Positions 1 through 6,106 of a DNA stretch of 15,112 bases are shown piece by piece (position 1 is the stretch's first letter; every line of letters begins with the position of its first letter). The notes under the pieces are model-generated. The model made no database searches and was not told where the DNA came from. It worked only from the letters and a program-made list of their open reading frames with translations. The stretch spans positions 1 through 15,112 of the forward strand of contig SKZS01000080.1 of NCBI GenBank assembly GCA_007127255.1, read 5' to 3'. The position numbers and the translations under genes are program-made. This DNA comes from Syntrophomonadaceae bacterium (GTDB lineage: Bacteria; Bacillota; Dethiobacteria; DTU022).

Positions 1-451
1 CCTGGCCGGGTCCCTGGGTAAAACCAAGGGGAGCGAGAAACCCGAAAGTCGGGTGCAGGTTATACCCTGTAGCATTAAATAAAAAAACAAGCAGGGCCCC
101 TACAATTGCCTGCATGGACATAACAACACCTTGTACGAATCCCATCCACATTGAACCTTTTACCGGGTTTTTATCAACAGGAGTTCTGTTATCTTTCACA
201 TTAGTTGTCAAACCAAGGGAGATAAAAGAAATAACAAAGAGGTGATAAGCAAAGGTTTCCAATAAAGAGGTCGATGCATGAACTGCTCCTGTGCTGATTA
301 AAATTAGCCCGAGGGCGCCGCCTATAAAACAACTGGGTATAAGAAACTTCTGAAAGAATTTAATGGATGCCCTGAGAAATATGCCCGCCAAGAGCATTAT
401 GGCCATGAATCCAAACAATAACAGCGACTCAAAGGGAAATGGTGTCTCCAT
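1..451 (-). CDS. GltS-like sodium/glutamate symporter family protein, N-terminal part (runs off window)
   Basis: The first 150 residues are present; the C-terminal part lies beyond the left edge. The sequence is strongly hydrophobic, with membrane segments at about 7-25, 36-55, 63-82 and 102-126. Family-like features are the FLIPSCFIGGALGL stretch after the first helix, FISLGLTTN, and a Gly-rich APLGFTQGPGQ loop, which matches the position of the SGGHGT re-entrant loop of E. coli GltS. GltS proteins are inner-membrane secondary transporters that import glutamate with sodium. The start is the ATG at 451-449, preceded by GGGGAGGAA at a normal distance. It lies 35 bases downstream of the URO-D-like gene on the same strand with no terminator between, so the two are probably co-transcribed. 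The QGPGQ loop differs from true GltS, so the substrate may not be glutamate. Family call good, substrate unknown. Confidence 0.75.
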   Translation of the reverse strand, partial: METPFPFESLLLFGFMAIMLLAGIFLRASIKFFQKFLIPSCFIGGALGLILISTGAVHASTSLLETFAYHLFVISFISLGLTTNVKDNRTPVDKNPVKGSMWMGFVQGVVMSMQAIVGALLVFLFNATGYNLHPTFGFLAPLGFTQGPGQ

Positions 452-486
452 GTGTTCCTCCCCAATGCAGAGTGTAGTTACATTTA

Positions 487-1596
487 TTACGAGATAACCG
501 GTATTCCTTTTTTATCATATAATCCGTAGCGGTGAGCTGCATTTACCATGGCAATATAGTTACTGTCTTTTACCCCGGGGTGAATCGTATTTGATGAGGC
601 CAAAATATATCCGCCCCCGGGCGCCGCAATTTCTATGGCTCTTTTAACTTCCTCTTCCACTGCCCGCAAATCTTTCTTTACGAGGGTTTCCATGCAGTCA
701 ATGTTCCCCATCAGGCAGATCTTATCCCCGTATTTCTCTTTAATCTCAGCCAGATCCATGCACTGGGGCTGAATAGGATGAATGCCATTAAAACCTATTT
801 CAATCAGGTCATCGAATATCTTCATGTGGTTTCCATCGGTGTGCTTGAATACTTTAAGCCCCATATGGTGAACATGCTCGACGATCTCGCTATAATAAGG
901 TTTGACATACTCACGAAAATGTTTTGGAGAGATAAGCATATTTGTATTAGAGGCAAGATCTCCGTCCAAAGATATGATGTCTGCGCCAAGCTTAACCCCC
1001 AGTTCAAGTGCTTCAATCGTATAGTCGGTAACTATTCTTGCAATTTGATGCACCATGTCCGGATTTTCCATGTAGGCGTAAAATAGCTTATCCATTCCAC
1101 CGACCAGATTCCAGCTTCTGCGAAATGGACACTGCAGGCTAAGCACCAGGGCCCGCTGACCTTTAAATCTTTCTGCGCAGTAGATGAGGGCCAGAAGATC
1201 TGATTCCTGTATGCTAGGAGGGTTATAACTTTTCAAGTCTGAAGCGTCTTTTATAGGTCCTTTAATAACCGTTGCTTCGCCCACAGGGCTTAGCTGAAAA
1301 GTAACGCCCCAGTCATCCCGCACGTGCTCATCATCAATTATTTCCGATGTGGGAAAGACTCTTAAGGTGAGGCCATCAATATCAAGTTCTTCAATCATTA
1401 GAAGCATAGCGTTGATCAGCTTGATTTTGCTTTCAGCATCCATACTCTGAATGTAGCCTGCCGGAGGGAGATCATCGGTAAAATTTTTGGCAATATTAAT
1501 GATCGACGCTTCGTTGTAGGCCAACTCCCAGTGTGGAACCCGGTCTGGAATTCCCAATGAGAGCGCAGTTATCATTCTCTCTCTACCGTTCAACAA
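487..1596 (-). CDS. Uroporphyrinogen decarboxylase (URO-D) superfamily protein, MtaA/CmuA-like relative
   Basis: About 369 residues, usual for the URO-D / corrinoid-methyltransferase superfamily (PF01208). It begins with the family opening NGRERMITAL..PDRVPHWE and keeps late landmarks: FKHTDGN (near 250), GFNGIHPIQP, LMGNIDCMETL and PGGGYILASSN. True URO-D decarboxylates uroporphyrinogen III in haem synthesis; MtaA/CmuA relatives transfer methyl groups between corrinoid protein and coenzyme M or folate, using a zinc site made by a His-x-Cys and a later Cys. Here the pair is His-x-Asp (HTD) and the later position falls in ASSN, so the classic zinc set is not complete. The N-terminal Arg-rich haem-synthesis motif of true URO-D is also not evident. 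No corrinoid protein lies nearby. The open frame extends upstream to a TTG at 1614 without a ribosome site; a GAGGGTGG at 1598-1605 supports TTG at 1596 or 1593. A transporter follows. Exact reaction unknown. Confidence 0.85.
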   Translation of the reverse strand: MLNGRERMITALSLGIPDRVPHWELAYNEASIINIAKNFTDDLPPAGYIQSMDAESKIKLINAMLLMIEELDIDGLTLRVFPTSEIIDDEHVRDDWGVTFQLSPVGEATVIKGPIKDASDLKSYNPPSIQESDLLALIYCAERFKGQRALVLSLQCPFRRSWNLVGGMDKLFYAYMENPDMVHQIARIVTDYTIEALELGVKLGADIISLDGDLASNTNMLISPKHFREYVKPYYSEIVEHVHHMGLKVFKHTDGNHMKIFDDLIEIGFNGIHPIQPQCMDLAEIKEKYGDKICLMGNIDCMETLVKKDLRAVEEEVKRAIEIAAPGGGYILASSNTIHPGVKDSNYIAMVNAAHRYGLYDKKGIPVIS

Positions 1597-1597
1597 A

Positions 1598-1605
1598 CCA
1601 CCCTC
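1598..1605 (-). promoter_or_regulatory. Ribosome binding site deciding the URO-D-like start
   Basis: GAGGGTGG on the minus strand sits 1 to 4 bases before tandem TTG codons at 1596 and 1593 (5 to 8 from its GAGG core). The more upstream TTG at 1614 has no comparable site, and the family normally begins just before the GRER motif, so the downstream start is preferred. Confidence 0.55.
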
Positions 1606-1641
1606 TTGAGCCAATATCGATTTTGTTATTTATAGGATCCC

Positions 1642-1664
1642 GGGGAAAGACAAGGTCTTTCCCC
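1642..1664 (-). repeat. Perfect 10-bp hairpin in the leader of the URO-D-like gene
   Basis: GGGGAAAGAC and GTCTTTCCCC face each other across a 3-base loop. The hairpin lies between the predicted promoter (1677-1706) and the start of the minus-strand gene, so it would be in the mRNA leader. Neither strand has a U-run after it, so it is not a standard terminator. It could be a leader structure, a transcript-stabilising hairpin, or one copy of a dispersed palindromic repeat. Confidence 0.7.
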
Positions 1665-1676
1665 TACATTGAAAAT

Positions 1677-1706
1677 ATATTATCACAATTCCAAACTGAC
1701 TGTCAA
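1677..1706 (-). promoter_or_regulatory. Predicted promoter for the URO-D-like/symporter operon
   Basis: On the minus strand TTGACA (1706-1701) is followed after 18 bases by TAATAT (1682-1677). The -35 is a perfect housekeeping-sigma match and the -10 differs at two positions. It points toward the URO-D-like gene, about 80 bases upstream of its start. Confidence 0.6.
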
Positions 1707-2021
1707 AAAAACAAATGGCCGTCCCTTTATTAGTAACCCCGGGTTTTTATGAAGACTGCAAGTTAATAGCCCAAGTATTAAGTCAAAAAGAGGAATGCAA
1801 AACTGGTTGCAGAAATTAGGAAAGATTAGACCGATCCATCACCCTGACTGCATAGTCTTATTAAATAGCAATAAAGTTAATATTGAAAGTTGAGCCTTAT
1901 AGTATCGAAAGGGCCTCGATTGGGATAAATAGTCTATAAGCTGCTTGAAGCTGCCGAGCACAGAAAGGGTCAGGTTTTGAATTATTCAGGCCCATAAAGC
2001 GTATGGGAGGAAGGAATAGAG

Positions 2022-2804
2022 ATGCTCGATGATGATATCTTAGTTATTGAGAAAAGCCCGGGGGTTTTTGAGGGAACAGTTACCGGTAATTGGTCAGTGA
2101 ATGGTAATCCCAACGGTGGCTATCTGATGGCGATACTTGCCGGCGCCATAATGAAAAACTCCGACAAGAAGTTCACACCGATCATGACTGCGAACTACAT
2201 AGCCAGGTGTGTTCCCGGTAAAGCTGAATTATTTGTAGAGGAGATTTCTCGTTCGAAACAGTTTAATCGCTATGAAGTGCGACTCATGCAGGACGGTAAG
2301 GAAAAGATACGCGCTCTGGGTACATTTATGGACGAAAAAACAGATTGCGAAATAGAGCGTTATGAGACAGGTGCTCCGGAACTAGCTCCTATCGAAGACT
2401 GCATATCTATGCCAGAATCGCCACATTACACCCTCTTTAGTAATCTGGATATGCGTATAGATCCAGCAAGTGCGGTCTGGCTGCAGGGCAAAACTGCGGA
2501 AAAATCTGAACAGAGAGGCCGGGTAAAATTCAGGGACGGCAAAAACTACGATATCTTGTCGCTATTTCTCATTGCTGATTCAATCCCACCGGCAATTTTT
2601 GTGAGCCAGGGGCCAGTTTCCTGGGTGCCCACTATTGAGTTGTCAACTAATATTCGAAATATGCCCCATACGGAGTGGCTCAGGTTCATCTTGCGGACGC
2701 GCTTTGTCACCTGCGGACTGCTTGAGGCTGACGGTGAGATTTGGGATGATGCGGGAAATCTAGTTTCTATTTCCCGGCAAATAGCACAGATACGAATGAT
2801 CTAG
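2022..2804 (+). CDS. Acyl-CoA thioesterase-like protein (double hotdog, TesB/4HBT_3 type)
   Basis: 260 residues with the layout of TesB-like double-hotdog thioesterases, which hydrolyse acyl-CoA to free acid and CoA in the cytosol. The first hotdog (about 10-110) carries WSVNGNPNGGYLMAILAGA, the typical helix-opening stretch with NGGY, followed by strands TANYIARCVPGKAELFVEE and QFNRYEVRLMQDGKEKIRALGTF. The second hotdog (about 135-258) is more divergent and includes PVSWVPTIELSTNI, the edge strand used by family members, and a final DDAGNLVSISRQIAQIR. The start ATG is preceded by GGGAGGAAGG at a suitable distance. The gene stands alone: the upstream neighbour is divergent and the downstream one is convergent. 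Substrate chain length cannot be read from the sequence; a non-catalytic acyl-binding role is also possible. Confidence 0.8.
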   Translation: MLDDDILVIEKSPGVFEGTVTGNWSVNGNPNGGYLMAILAGAIMKNSDKKFTPIMTANYIARCVPGKAELFVEEISRSKQFNRYEVRLMQDGKEKIRALGTFMDEKTDCEIERYETGAPELAPIEDCISMPESPHYTLFSNLDMRIDPASAVWLQGKTAEKSEQRGRVKFRDGKNYDILSLFLIADSIPPAIFVSQGPVSWVPTIELSTNIRNMPHTEWLRFILRTRFVTCGLLEADGEIWDDAGNLVSISRQIAQIRMI

Positions 2805-2875
2805 TATGAAGCAGATGGATGTAATTGATAAGAGTAAGTGTGTGAGACGCATTGCTTTTTTTATTCTGTTTGCCG

Positions 2876-2911
2876 AAAATAGAAAAGGCTGCCGGTGTAT
2901 TACCGGCAGCC
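2876..2911 (-). terminator. Intrinsic terminator of the ferritin/encapsulin operon
   Basis: Perfect 10-bp stem GGCTGCCGGT/ACCGGCAGCC (2887-2896 and 2902-2911) with a 5-base loop, followed on the minus strand by TTTTCTATTTT. It begins 10 bases after the encapsulin stop codon. It would also block plus-strand read-through poorly, since no U-run follows on that strand. Confidence 0.9.
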
Positions 2912-2921
2912 CCCAATTTAA

Positions 2922-3713
2922 TTAGAGAGTAAATTTAACTACAAGGGCCGGATCGAGGACCCTGAAGGTAAAAGATTCGGTGATATACAACCTGACATCC
3001 TTAGCGTCATGGTCCTGGTATCCGATTGAAAAATCGATGCCCAGGTTTAATTCCAGGTCTTCGTGGTCATAGGGCAGTAGTAATGCGCCTTCCAGGGCGG
3101 GTGAGAACATGATATCTCCTTCGATTAATTCCGTAATCTGCTTGTAGAGAGGGTAGGCCCCGGCTTCATGGTTAATCTGGTGCCAAACTTTCTCCCCGGC
3201 AACCAGGTTAAGAGGTCTGGTGGCAAAGTTATCCTGGAGGACGAGAACACCGTCTGTAACAGCATCCATTATTGAAGAAGCATCCTGTCCGAATTCCAGG
3301 GTTTTATCGGCCGCCTGAGTGAGACCTTCAATTTGGCCTTTTGCATAACCATTGAAAATAGCGTTTTCTTCAAATAGGGCCGCTTTCCGGGCAGCTTCTT
3401 CCAACGGACCCAGATCTACGTCCCGGGCTCCTCTGGTTAAGTTGTCCATTTCCCAGCGGGTCAGGGTAAAGTCAGTCCTGGTTTCAACTAAAGGTTTGAC
3501 TTTATAGAGGCCGGTACTGACCTCTTCAGGATTTTCTTCCAGGATTGACAGCCGGCCTTCGGGTATTACCGTGTGATCCAAACCCCTGGGGCCGTCAACA
3601 TGTACTACTTTACGGGCGGTAAGAACGCTTTTAAAAACTTCTGTTGCTCTTTCATCTATTCCCTGCCAGGCTTCTTCCGTTAAAGGTGCCAGTTGGCGTT
3701 TCAGAAAATCCAT
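2922..3713 (-). CDS. Encapsulin shell protein (family 1)
   Basis: 263 residues, close to the length of the Thermotoga maritima shell protein, which it resembles throughout: MDFLKRQLAPLTEEAW at the start, FTLTRWEMDNLTRG, VDLGPLEEAARKAALFE, GAYPLYK, LGIDFSIGYQDHDAKDVRL and a final ESFTFRVLDPALVVKF. The fold is the HK97 phage-capsid type, with N-arm, P-domain and E-loop, and the subunits assemble into a closed protein cage. Trp87 and Tyr187 match the Trp87/Tyr188 pair that binds flavin in the Thermotoga shell. An open frame continues upstream to 3881, but it overlaps the ferritin gene in another frame; the ATG at 3713 with GGGAGG at 3721-3726 and the family N-terminus fix the start. It lies 14 bases after the ferritin gene in one operon and is followed by a strong terminator. 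Expected role: cage for the ferritin-like cargo, storing iron and limiting oxidative damage. Confidence 0.95.
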   Translation of the reverse strand: MDFLKRQLAPLTEEAWQGIDERATEVFKSVLTARKVVHVDGPRGLDHTVIPEGRLSILEENPEEVSTGLYKVKPLVETRTDFTLTRWEMDNLTRGARDVDLGPLEEAARKAALFEENAIFNGYAKGQIEGLTQAADKTLEFGQDASSIMDAVTDGVLVLQDNFATRPLNLVAGEKVWHQINHEAGAYPLYKQITELIEGDIMFSPALEGALLLPYDHEDLELNLGIDFSIGYQDHDAKDVRLYITESFTFRVLDPALVVKFTL

Positions 3714-3720
3714 AGTAATT

Positions 3721-3726
3721 CCTCCC
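3721..3726 (-). promoter_or_regulatory. Ribosome binding site deciding the encapsulin start
   Basis: GGGAGG on the minus strand, 7 bases before the ATG at 3713. It rules out the longer upstream reading of the frame and falls in the short gap after the ferritin stop codon. Confidence 0.85.
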
Positions 3727-3727
3727 A

Positions 3728-4081
3728 TTATTTTTTCATGCTGCCCAGGTTCAGGCTGCCCTTGCCACCTGGCTTTTCCCCTTGATGAGCATTGCCTTCT
3801 TCCGAGTGGCCGATGGGACCTTCTGTAAACAAGTTTTCTCGCAGTTCTTCGTCCCAGCCGGGCATATTTCTTCGAAGCCACTCCAAAACCATGCAGACAT
3901 GCTCAATTTCTTCGTCGCGGTTATGTCTGAGGATTTCTTTTAGGGCGTCATCATCAGATACATCTATTCTCTGGTGATACCAGATTACCGCTTCCACTTC
4001 TTCCCTGAGGCTGTGGAGAGCGCGGACGAAGTCTTTTGCTTCACTGCTAAGCTGTTCTGTTGGTTCTATATAGTTAGACAC
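3728..4081 (-). CDS. Encapsulated ferritin-like cargo protein (EncFtn)
   Basis: 117 residues, the size of encapsulated ferritins, which oxidise Fe(II) to Fe(III) inside an encapsulin cage. It has two helices rather than the four of classical ferritin, so two subunits build one iron centre. The residues match the Rhodospirillum rubrum protein with a constant offset of four: Glu27, Glu28, Glu30, Trp34, Tyr35, Glu58 and His61 correspond to E31, E32, E34, W38, Y39, E62 and H65; EVEAVIWYHQR and HNRDEEIEHVCMVLEWLRR contain them. A flexible Gly/Glu/Gln-rich linker (about 86-107) leads to the C-terminal tail GSLNLGSMKK, a typical cargo-loading peptide. The start is GTG at 4081 with AAGGAGG seven bases upstream. 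First gene of the operon, 14 bases before encapsulin. Confidence 0.95.
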   Translation of the reverse strand: MSNYIEPTEQLSSEAKDFVRALHSLREEVEAVIWYHQRIDVSDDDALKEILRHNRDEEIEHVCMVLEWLRRNMPGWDEELRENLFTEGPIGHSEEGNAHQGEKPGGKGSLNLGSMKK

Positions 4082-4122
4082 CTGGCTACCTCCTTATGTA
4101 AGTGATTTATACTCATATAATA

Positions 4123-4151
4123 AGCATATAACAGCATCTTTTTCCAGTCAA
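4123..4151 (-). promoter_or_regulatory. Predicted promoter for the ferritin/encapsulin operon
   Basis: On the minus strand TTGACT (4151-4146) is followed after exactly 17 bases by TATGCT (4128-4123). It lies about 40 bases upstream of the GTG start. AT-rich alternatives to the -10 occur just downstream. Confidence 0.55.
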
Positions 4152-4235
4152 GTAAAAAGCGGAATATAGAAACTATTCTATTTTAAGCTTTTATTTGAAC
4201 GTGGAGCAGGGGAAAATGGCGCAGGCGCATTTTTG

Positions 4236-4298
4236 ACAGGTGAAGCAACGTTATGCTTCCTTTATGAATTAACATTATAATATAATAATGTCACCTGT
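4236..4298. repeat. Nested inverted repeats in the divergent control region
   Basis: Outer arms ACAGGTGA (4236-4243) and TCACCTGT (4291-4298) are perfect. Inside are GAAGCA/TGCTTC (4242-4247 and 4254-4259, 6-base gap) and an AT-rich dyad ACATTAT/ATAATGT (4272-4278 and 4285-4291, 6-base gap). The AT-rich dyad recalls operators of Fur-family repressors such as PerR and Fur, but it is not a consensus match. The segment lies upstream of the -35 of both flanking promoters, which fits an activator site or a structured transcript better than a simple repressor block. Confidence 0.55.
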
Positions 4299-4354
4299 AT
4301 TAATTACACTCGGGGAAGGTTTTCTTGTGTTTTGACCATCTAAAATACTTGTCA

Positions 4355-4384
4355 TTGGAAAACTTTAAGGTAATGTCCTATAAT
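4355..4384 (+). promoter_or_regulatory. Predicted promoter for the flavodoxin-like gene
   Basis: TTGGAA (4355-4360), an 18-base spacer and a perfect TATAAT (4379-4384), about 95 bases before the start codon. The untranslated leader of roughly 85-90 bases is long for this window. Confidence 0.5.
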
Positions 4385-4479
4385 ATCTGTAAAACGTCTA
4401 TTCTTTTCTAAAGGCACGTCAGAACTGTCCGTTCCTGTTTTATGGTTTGTCAGCTCACAAGAACAGGAGTTGAAAATAA

Positions 4480-5013
4480 ATGAAATCAGTTGTAATTTAT
4501 AAATCAAAAACAGGTTTTGCAAAAAAGTATGCAGAATGGCTTGCAGAGGATTTATCGGCAGATATTTTTGAGGTTTCAACTGTCAATGTAAGTATGCTGA
4601 CTGAATACGATACAGTTATATACGGGGGCAGTTTGCACGCTGTTGGCATAATTGGCGTTAATTTCATTACCAATAATGCTGACAAACTCAAAGATAAAAA
4701 GGTGATTATATTTGCTACAGGAGCTTCTCCGTCAACTGAACAAGTAGCAAAAGAAATTATTACCAATAATATTCCTGCATCCCTGCAAAGGCATATTAAG
4801 TTTTTCTATTTGAGGGGAGGCTTTGTTTACGATAAATTACCACTTACGGATAAAGTGCTTATGACCCTGTTAAAATGGAAAATACAAAGGAAAAATAAGC
4901 AGAAAAAAGCATTAACAAGAGATGAAAAAGGTATGCTGGCTGCTTACGACAAACCGGTAGATTTTACAAAAAAAGAATATATCGCTGATATAGTGAGTTA
5001 CGTTAATTCCTGA
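4480..5013 (+). CDS. Flavodoxin-domain protein (Flavodoxin_5 / HemG-like)
   Basis: 177 residues, the length of the HemG-type flavodoxin family, which includes menaquinone-dependent protoporphyrinogen IX oxidase and many uncharacterised FMN proteins. The opening strand and loop VVIYKSKTGFAKKYAEWLAEDL is the FMN phosphate-binding loop, TVIYGGSLHAVGIIG matches the second FMN loop, and KKVIIFATGASP the third strand. A Lys-rich insert near 145-160 separates the last helix. No membrane segment is visible. The start is supported by AGGAG ten bases upstream. It is divergent from the ferritin/encapsulin operon and is not beside other haem-synthesis genes, so a HemG role is unproven; electron delivery to another partner is equally possible. 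Codons are rich in AAA and the gene is more AT-rich than its neighbours, which may mean separate acquisition. Confidence 0.8.
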   Translation: MKSVVIYKSKTGFAKKYAEWLAEDLSADIFEVSTVNVSMLTEYDTVIYGGSLHAVGIIGVNFITNNADKLKDKKVIIFATGASPSTEQVAKEIITNNIPASLQRHIKFFYLRGGFVYDKLPLTDKVLMTLLKWKIQRKNKQKKALTRDEKGMLAAYDKPVDFTKKEYIADIVSYVNS

Positions 5014-5215
5014 TGTGTTGAGGGAGCACTGGCGAGCACAAAAGGAAAAAGGATTATCGATTGGATAAGTTGAAAAGTAAAAAGCAATAAGCTTCGGGAT
5101 TGCAAGATGGTTTCAAGCATGTAAACTGTTTGAAGTCACAAACACAAAAGAAACGTCTCTCTATTTATTAAACAATTATGTGGTCTGATTTATTTCTCTA
5201 GGAGGCTTTAAATAG

Positions 5216-6025
5216 TTGGATTCAAAGCGATGCAAAGTATTTCTGGTCTTTACCTTTGCCCTGACCTGGCTGGCATGGTGGGTACTCGCTTACCTGACCC
5301 AATCAGGATTACTCCAGTTTCAAAGCGTCCCTGGACAGGTTATATTTATTCTGGGCGGCAGCGCACCCACTATTGGCGCTTATATTGCGGTTTTGTTAAC
5401 TGCAAATGAAGGCTCTCTTAAAGAATTTCATACAAGGGTATTGAAAGTTAAAGTTGACTTCAAGTATTATCTTTATGCGATCCTGGTCCCGGTTGTCCTG
5501 GGAGTTTTCGGGTTAGCTATAGCCTATTTCGCAAGCGAACGTTATTTTACAGCACACCCCATCCAGCCACTCTTTTTTTTCATCCCACTTTTCTTTACTT
5601 CTATCATTTTTGGAGGTCTTGAAGAGTTTGGGTGGCGTGGGGTTTTGCAGCCGGCCCTGACCAATAAACTGAGCTTGTTTAAAGCAAACCTGATTATTGG
5701 GATAACCTGGGCTTTATGGCACCTGCCACTATTTTACGTTGCCGGTGCACATCACGAAGGCAAACCTTTTCTATTTTTTACCCTGGGGGCCATCGGGTAC
5801 AGCAGTTTTATTACCTGGCTTTATGCAAAGACAAAGAGCATTTTTCTGTGTGTTCTCTTCCATGCTTCAATTAATGCAGCAGCAGCAACCGGTTTATCAG
5901 TATCCATGGACGCTGCAGCTGTTTATCCCTATTATGCAGTCTTTGTTATGCTTTCCGGTCTGATTTTCCTCACCGTTATGGAGTATGGTTCTTCTGTGTC
6001 CCCTATAAGAGACATCGAAAATTAA
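5216..6025 (+). CDS. CPBP-family intramembrane glutamic protease
   Basis: 269 residues with about eight hydrophobic segments. The three catalytic motifs of the CPBP/Abi (Rce1-like, PF02517) family are intact: EEFGWR with Glu136, Glu137 and Arg141; WALWH with His169; and FHASIN with His216 and Asn220. These proteins are membrane-embedded proteases or related factors; roles include CAAX-type processing, bacteriocin self-immunity and cell-envelope signalling, but substrates are mostly unknown. The start is a TTG at 5216 with AGGAGG ten bases upstream; an alternative in-frame start nearby is not better. It follows the flavodoxin gene after a 202-base gap without a clear terminator or strong promoter. 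No bacteriocin-like peptide gene was recognised beside it. Confidence 0.88.
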   Translation: MDSKRCKVFLVFTFALTWLAWWVLAYLTQSGLLQFQSVPGQVIFILGGSAPTIGAYIAVLLTANEGSLKEFHTRVLKVKVDFKYYLYAILVPVVLGVFGLAIAYFASERYFTAHPIQPLFFFIPLFFTSIIFGGLEEFGWRGVLQPALTNKLSLFKANLIIGITWALWHLPLFYVAGAHHEGKPFLFFTLGAIGYSSFITWLYAKTKSIFLCVLFHASINAAAATGLSVSMDAAAVYPYYAVFVMLSGLIFLTVMEYGSSVSPIRDIEN

Positions 6026-6054
6026 TGTCATTTCAGTTTCATTCAACAGGATGT

Positions 6055-6080
6055 AAAAACCGGGCTGCCGTCCCCCCCGG
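6055..6080 (-). terminator. Weak intrinsic terminator after the CBS-ACT gene
   Basis: On the minus strand CCGGG and CCCGG pair across an 11-base G-rich loop and are followed by TTTTTAC. The stem is short, so the call is tentative, but it lies about 27-50 bases after the stop codon and is convergent with the CPBP gene. Confidence 0.4.
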
Positions 6081-6106
6081 GTGTCCGTCATTATTATAAG
6101 TGCTAT

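Larger units (their letters stand above)
1615..2021. other. Divergent intergenic region (407 bases)
   Basis: It separates the minus-strand URO-D-like gene from the plus-strand thioesterase-like gene. It holds the minus-strand promoter and leader hairpin listed separately. On the plus side there are AT-rich -10-like hexamers near 1900 and 1960, but none has a convincing partner -35. A 32-codon open frame near 1798-1893 has its ribosome-like sequence directly against the ATG and resembles nothing I know, so it is not called. Confidence 0.6.
4082..4479. other. Divergent control region between ferritin/encapsulin and flavodoxin genes (398 bases)
   Basis: It holds one promoter for each direction (4123-4151 minus, 4355-4384 plus) and, between them, a cluster of inverted repeats at 4236-4298. 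The rest is AT-rich and non-coding on both strands. A plus-strand TTGACA at 4233-4238 has no matching -10 at normal spacing. Confidence 0.65.

Noticed and set aside
778..1086. 102-codon plus-strand open frame
   Set aside because: It lies wholly opposite the URO-D-like gene, has no recognisable domain, and is a shadow of that gene.
1798..1893. 32-codon plus-strand frame in the intergenic region
   Set aside because: The ribosome-like sequence touches the ATG, and there is no recognisable homology or motif.
3714..3881. N-terminal extension of the encapsulin frame by 56 codons
   Set aside because: It overlaps the ferritin gene in another frame, does not match the family N-terminus, and the ATG at 3713 has a strong ribosome site.
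4233..4238. Perfect TTGACA on the plus strand as a promoter
   Set aside because: No acceptable -10 hexamer at 15-19 bases downstream.
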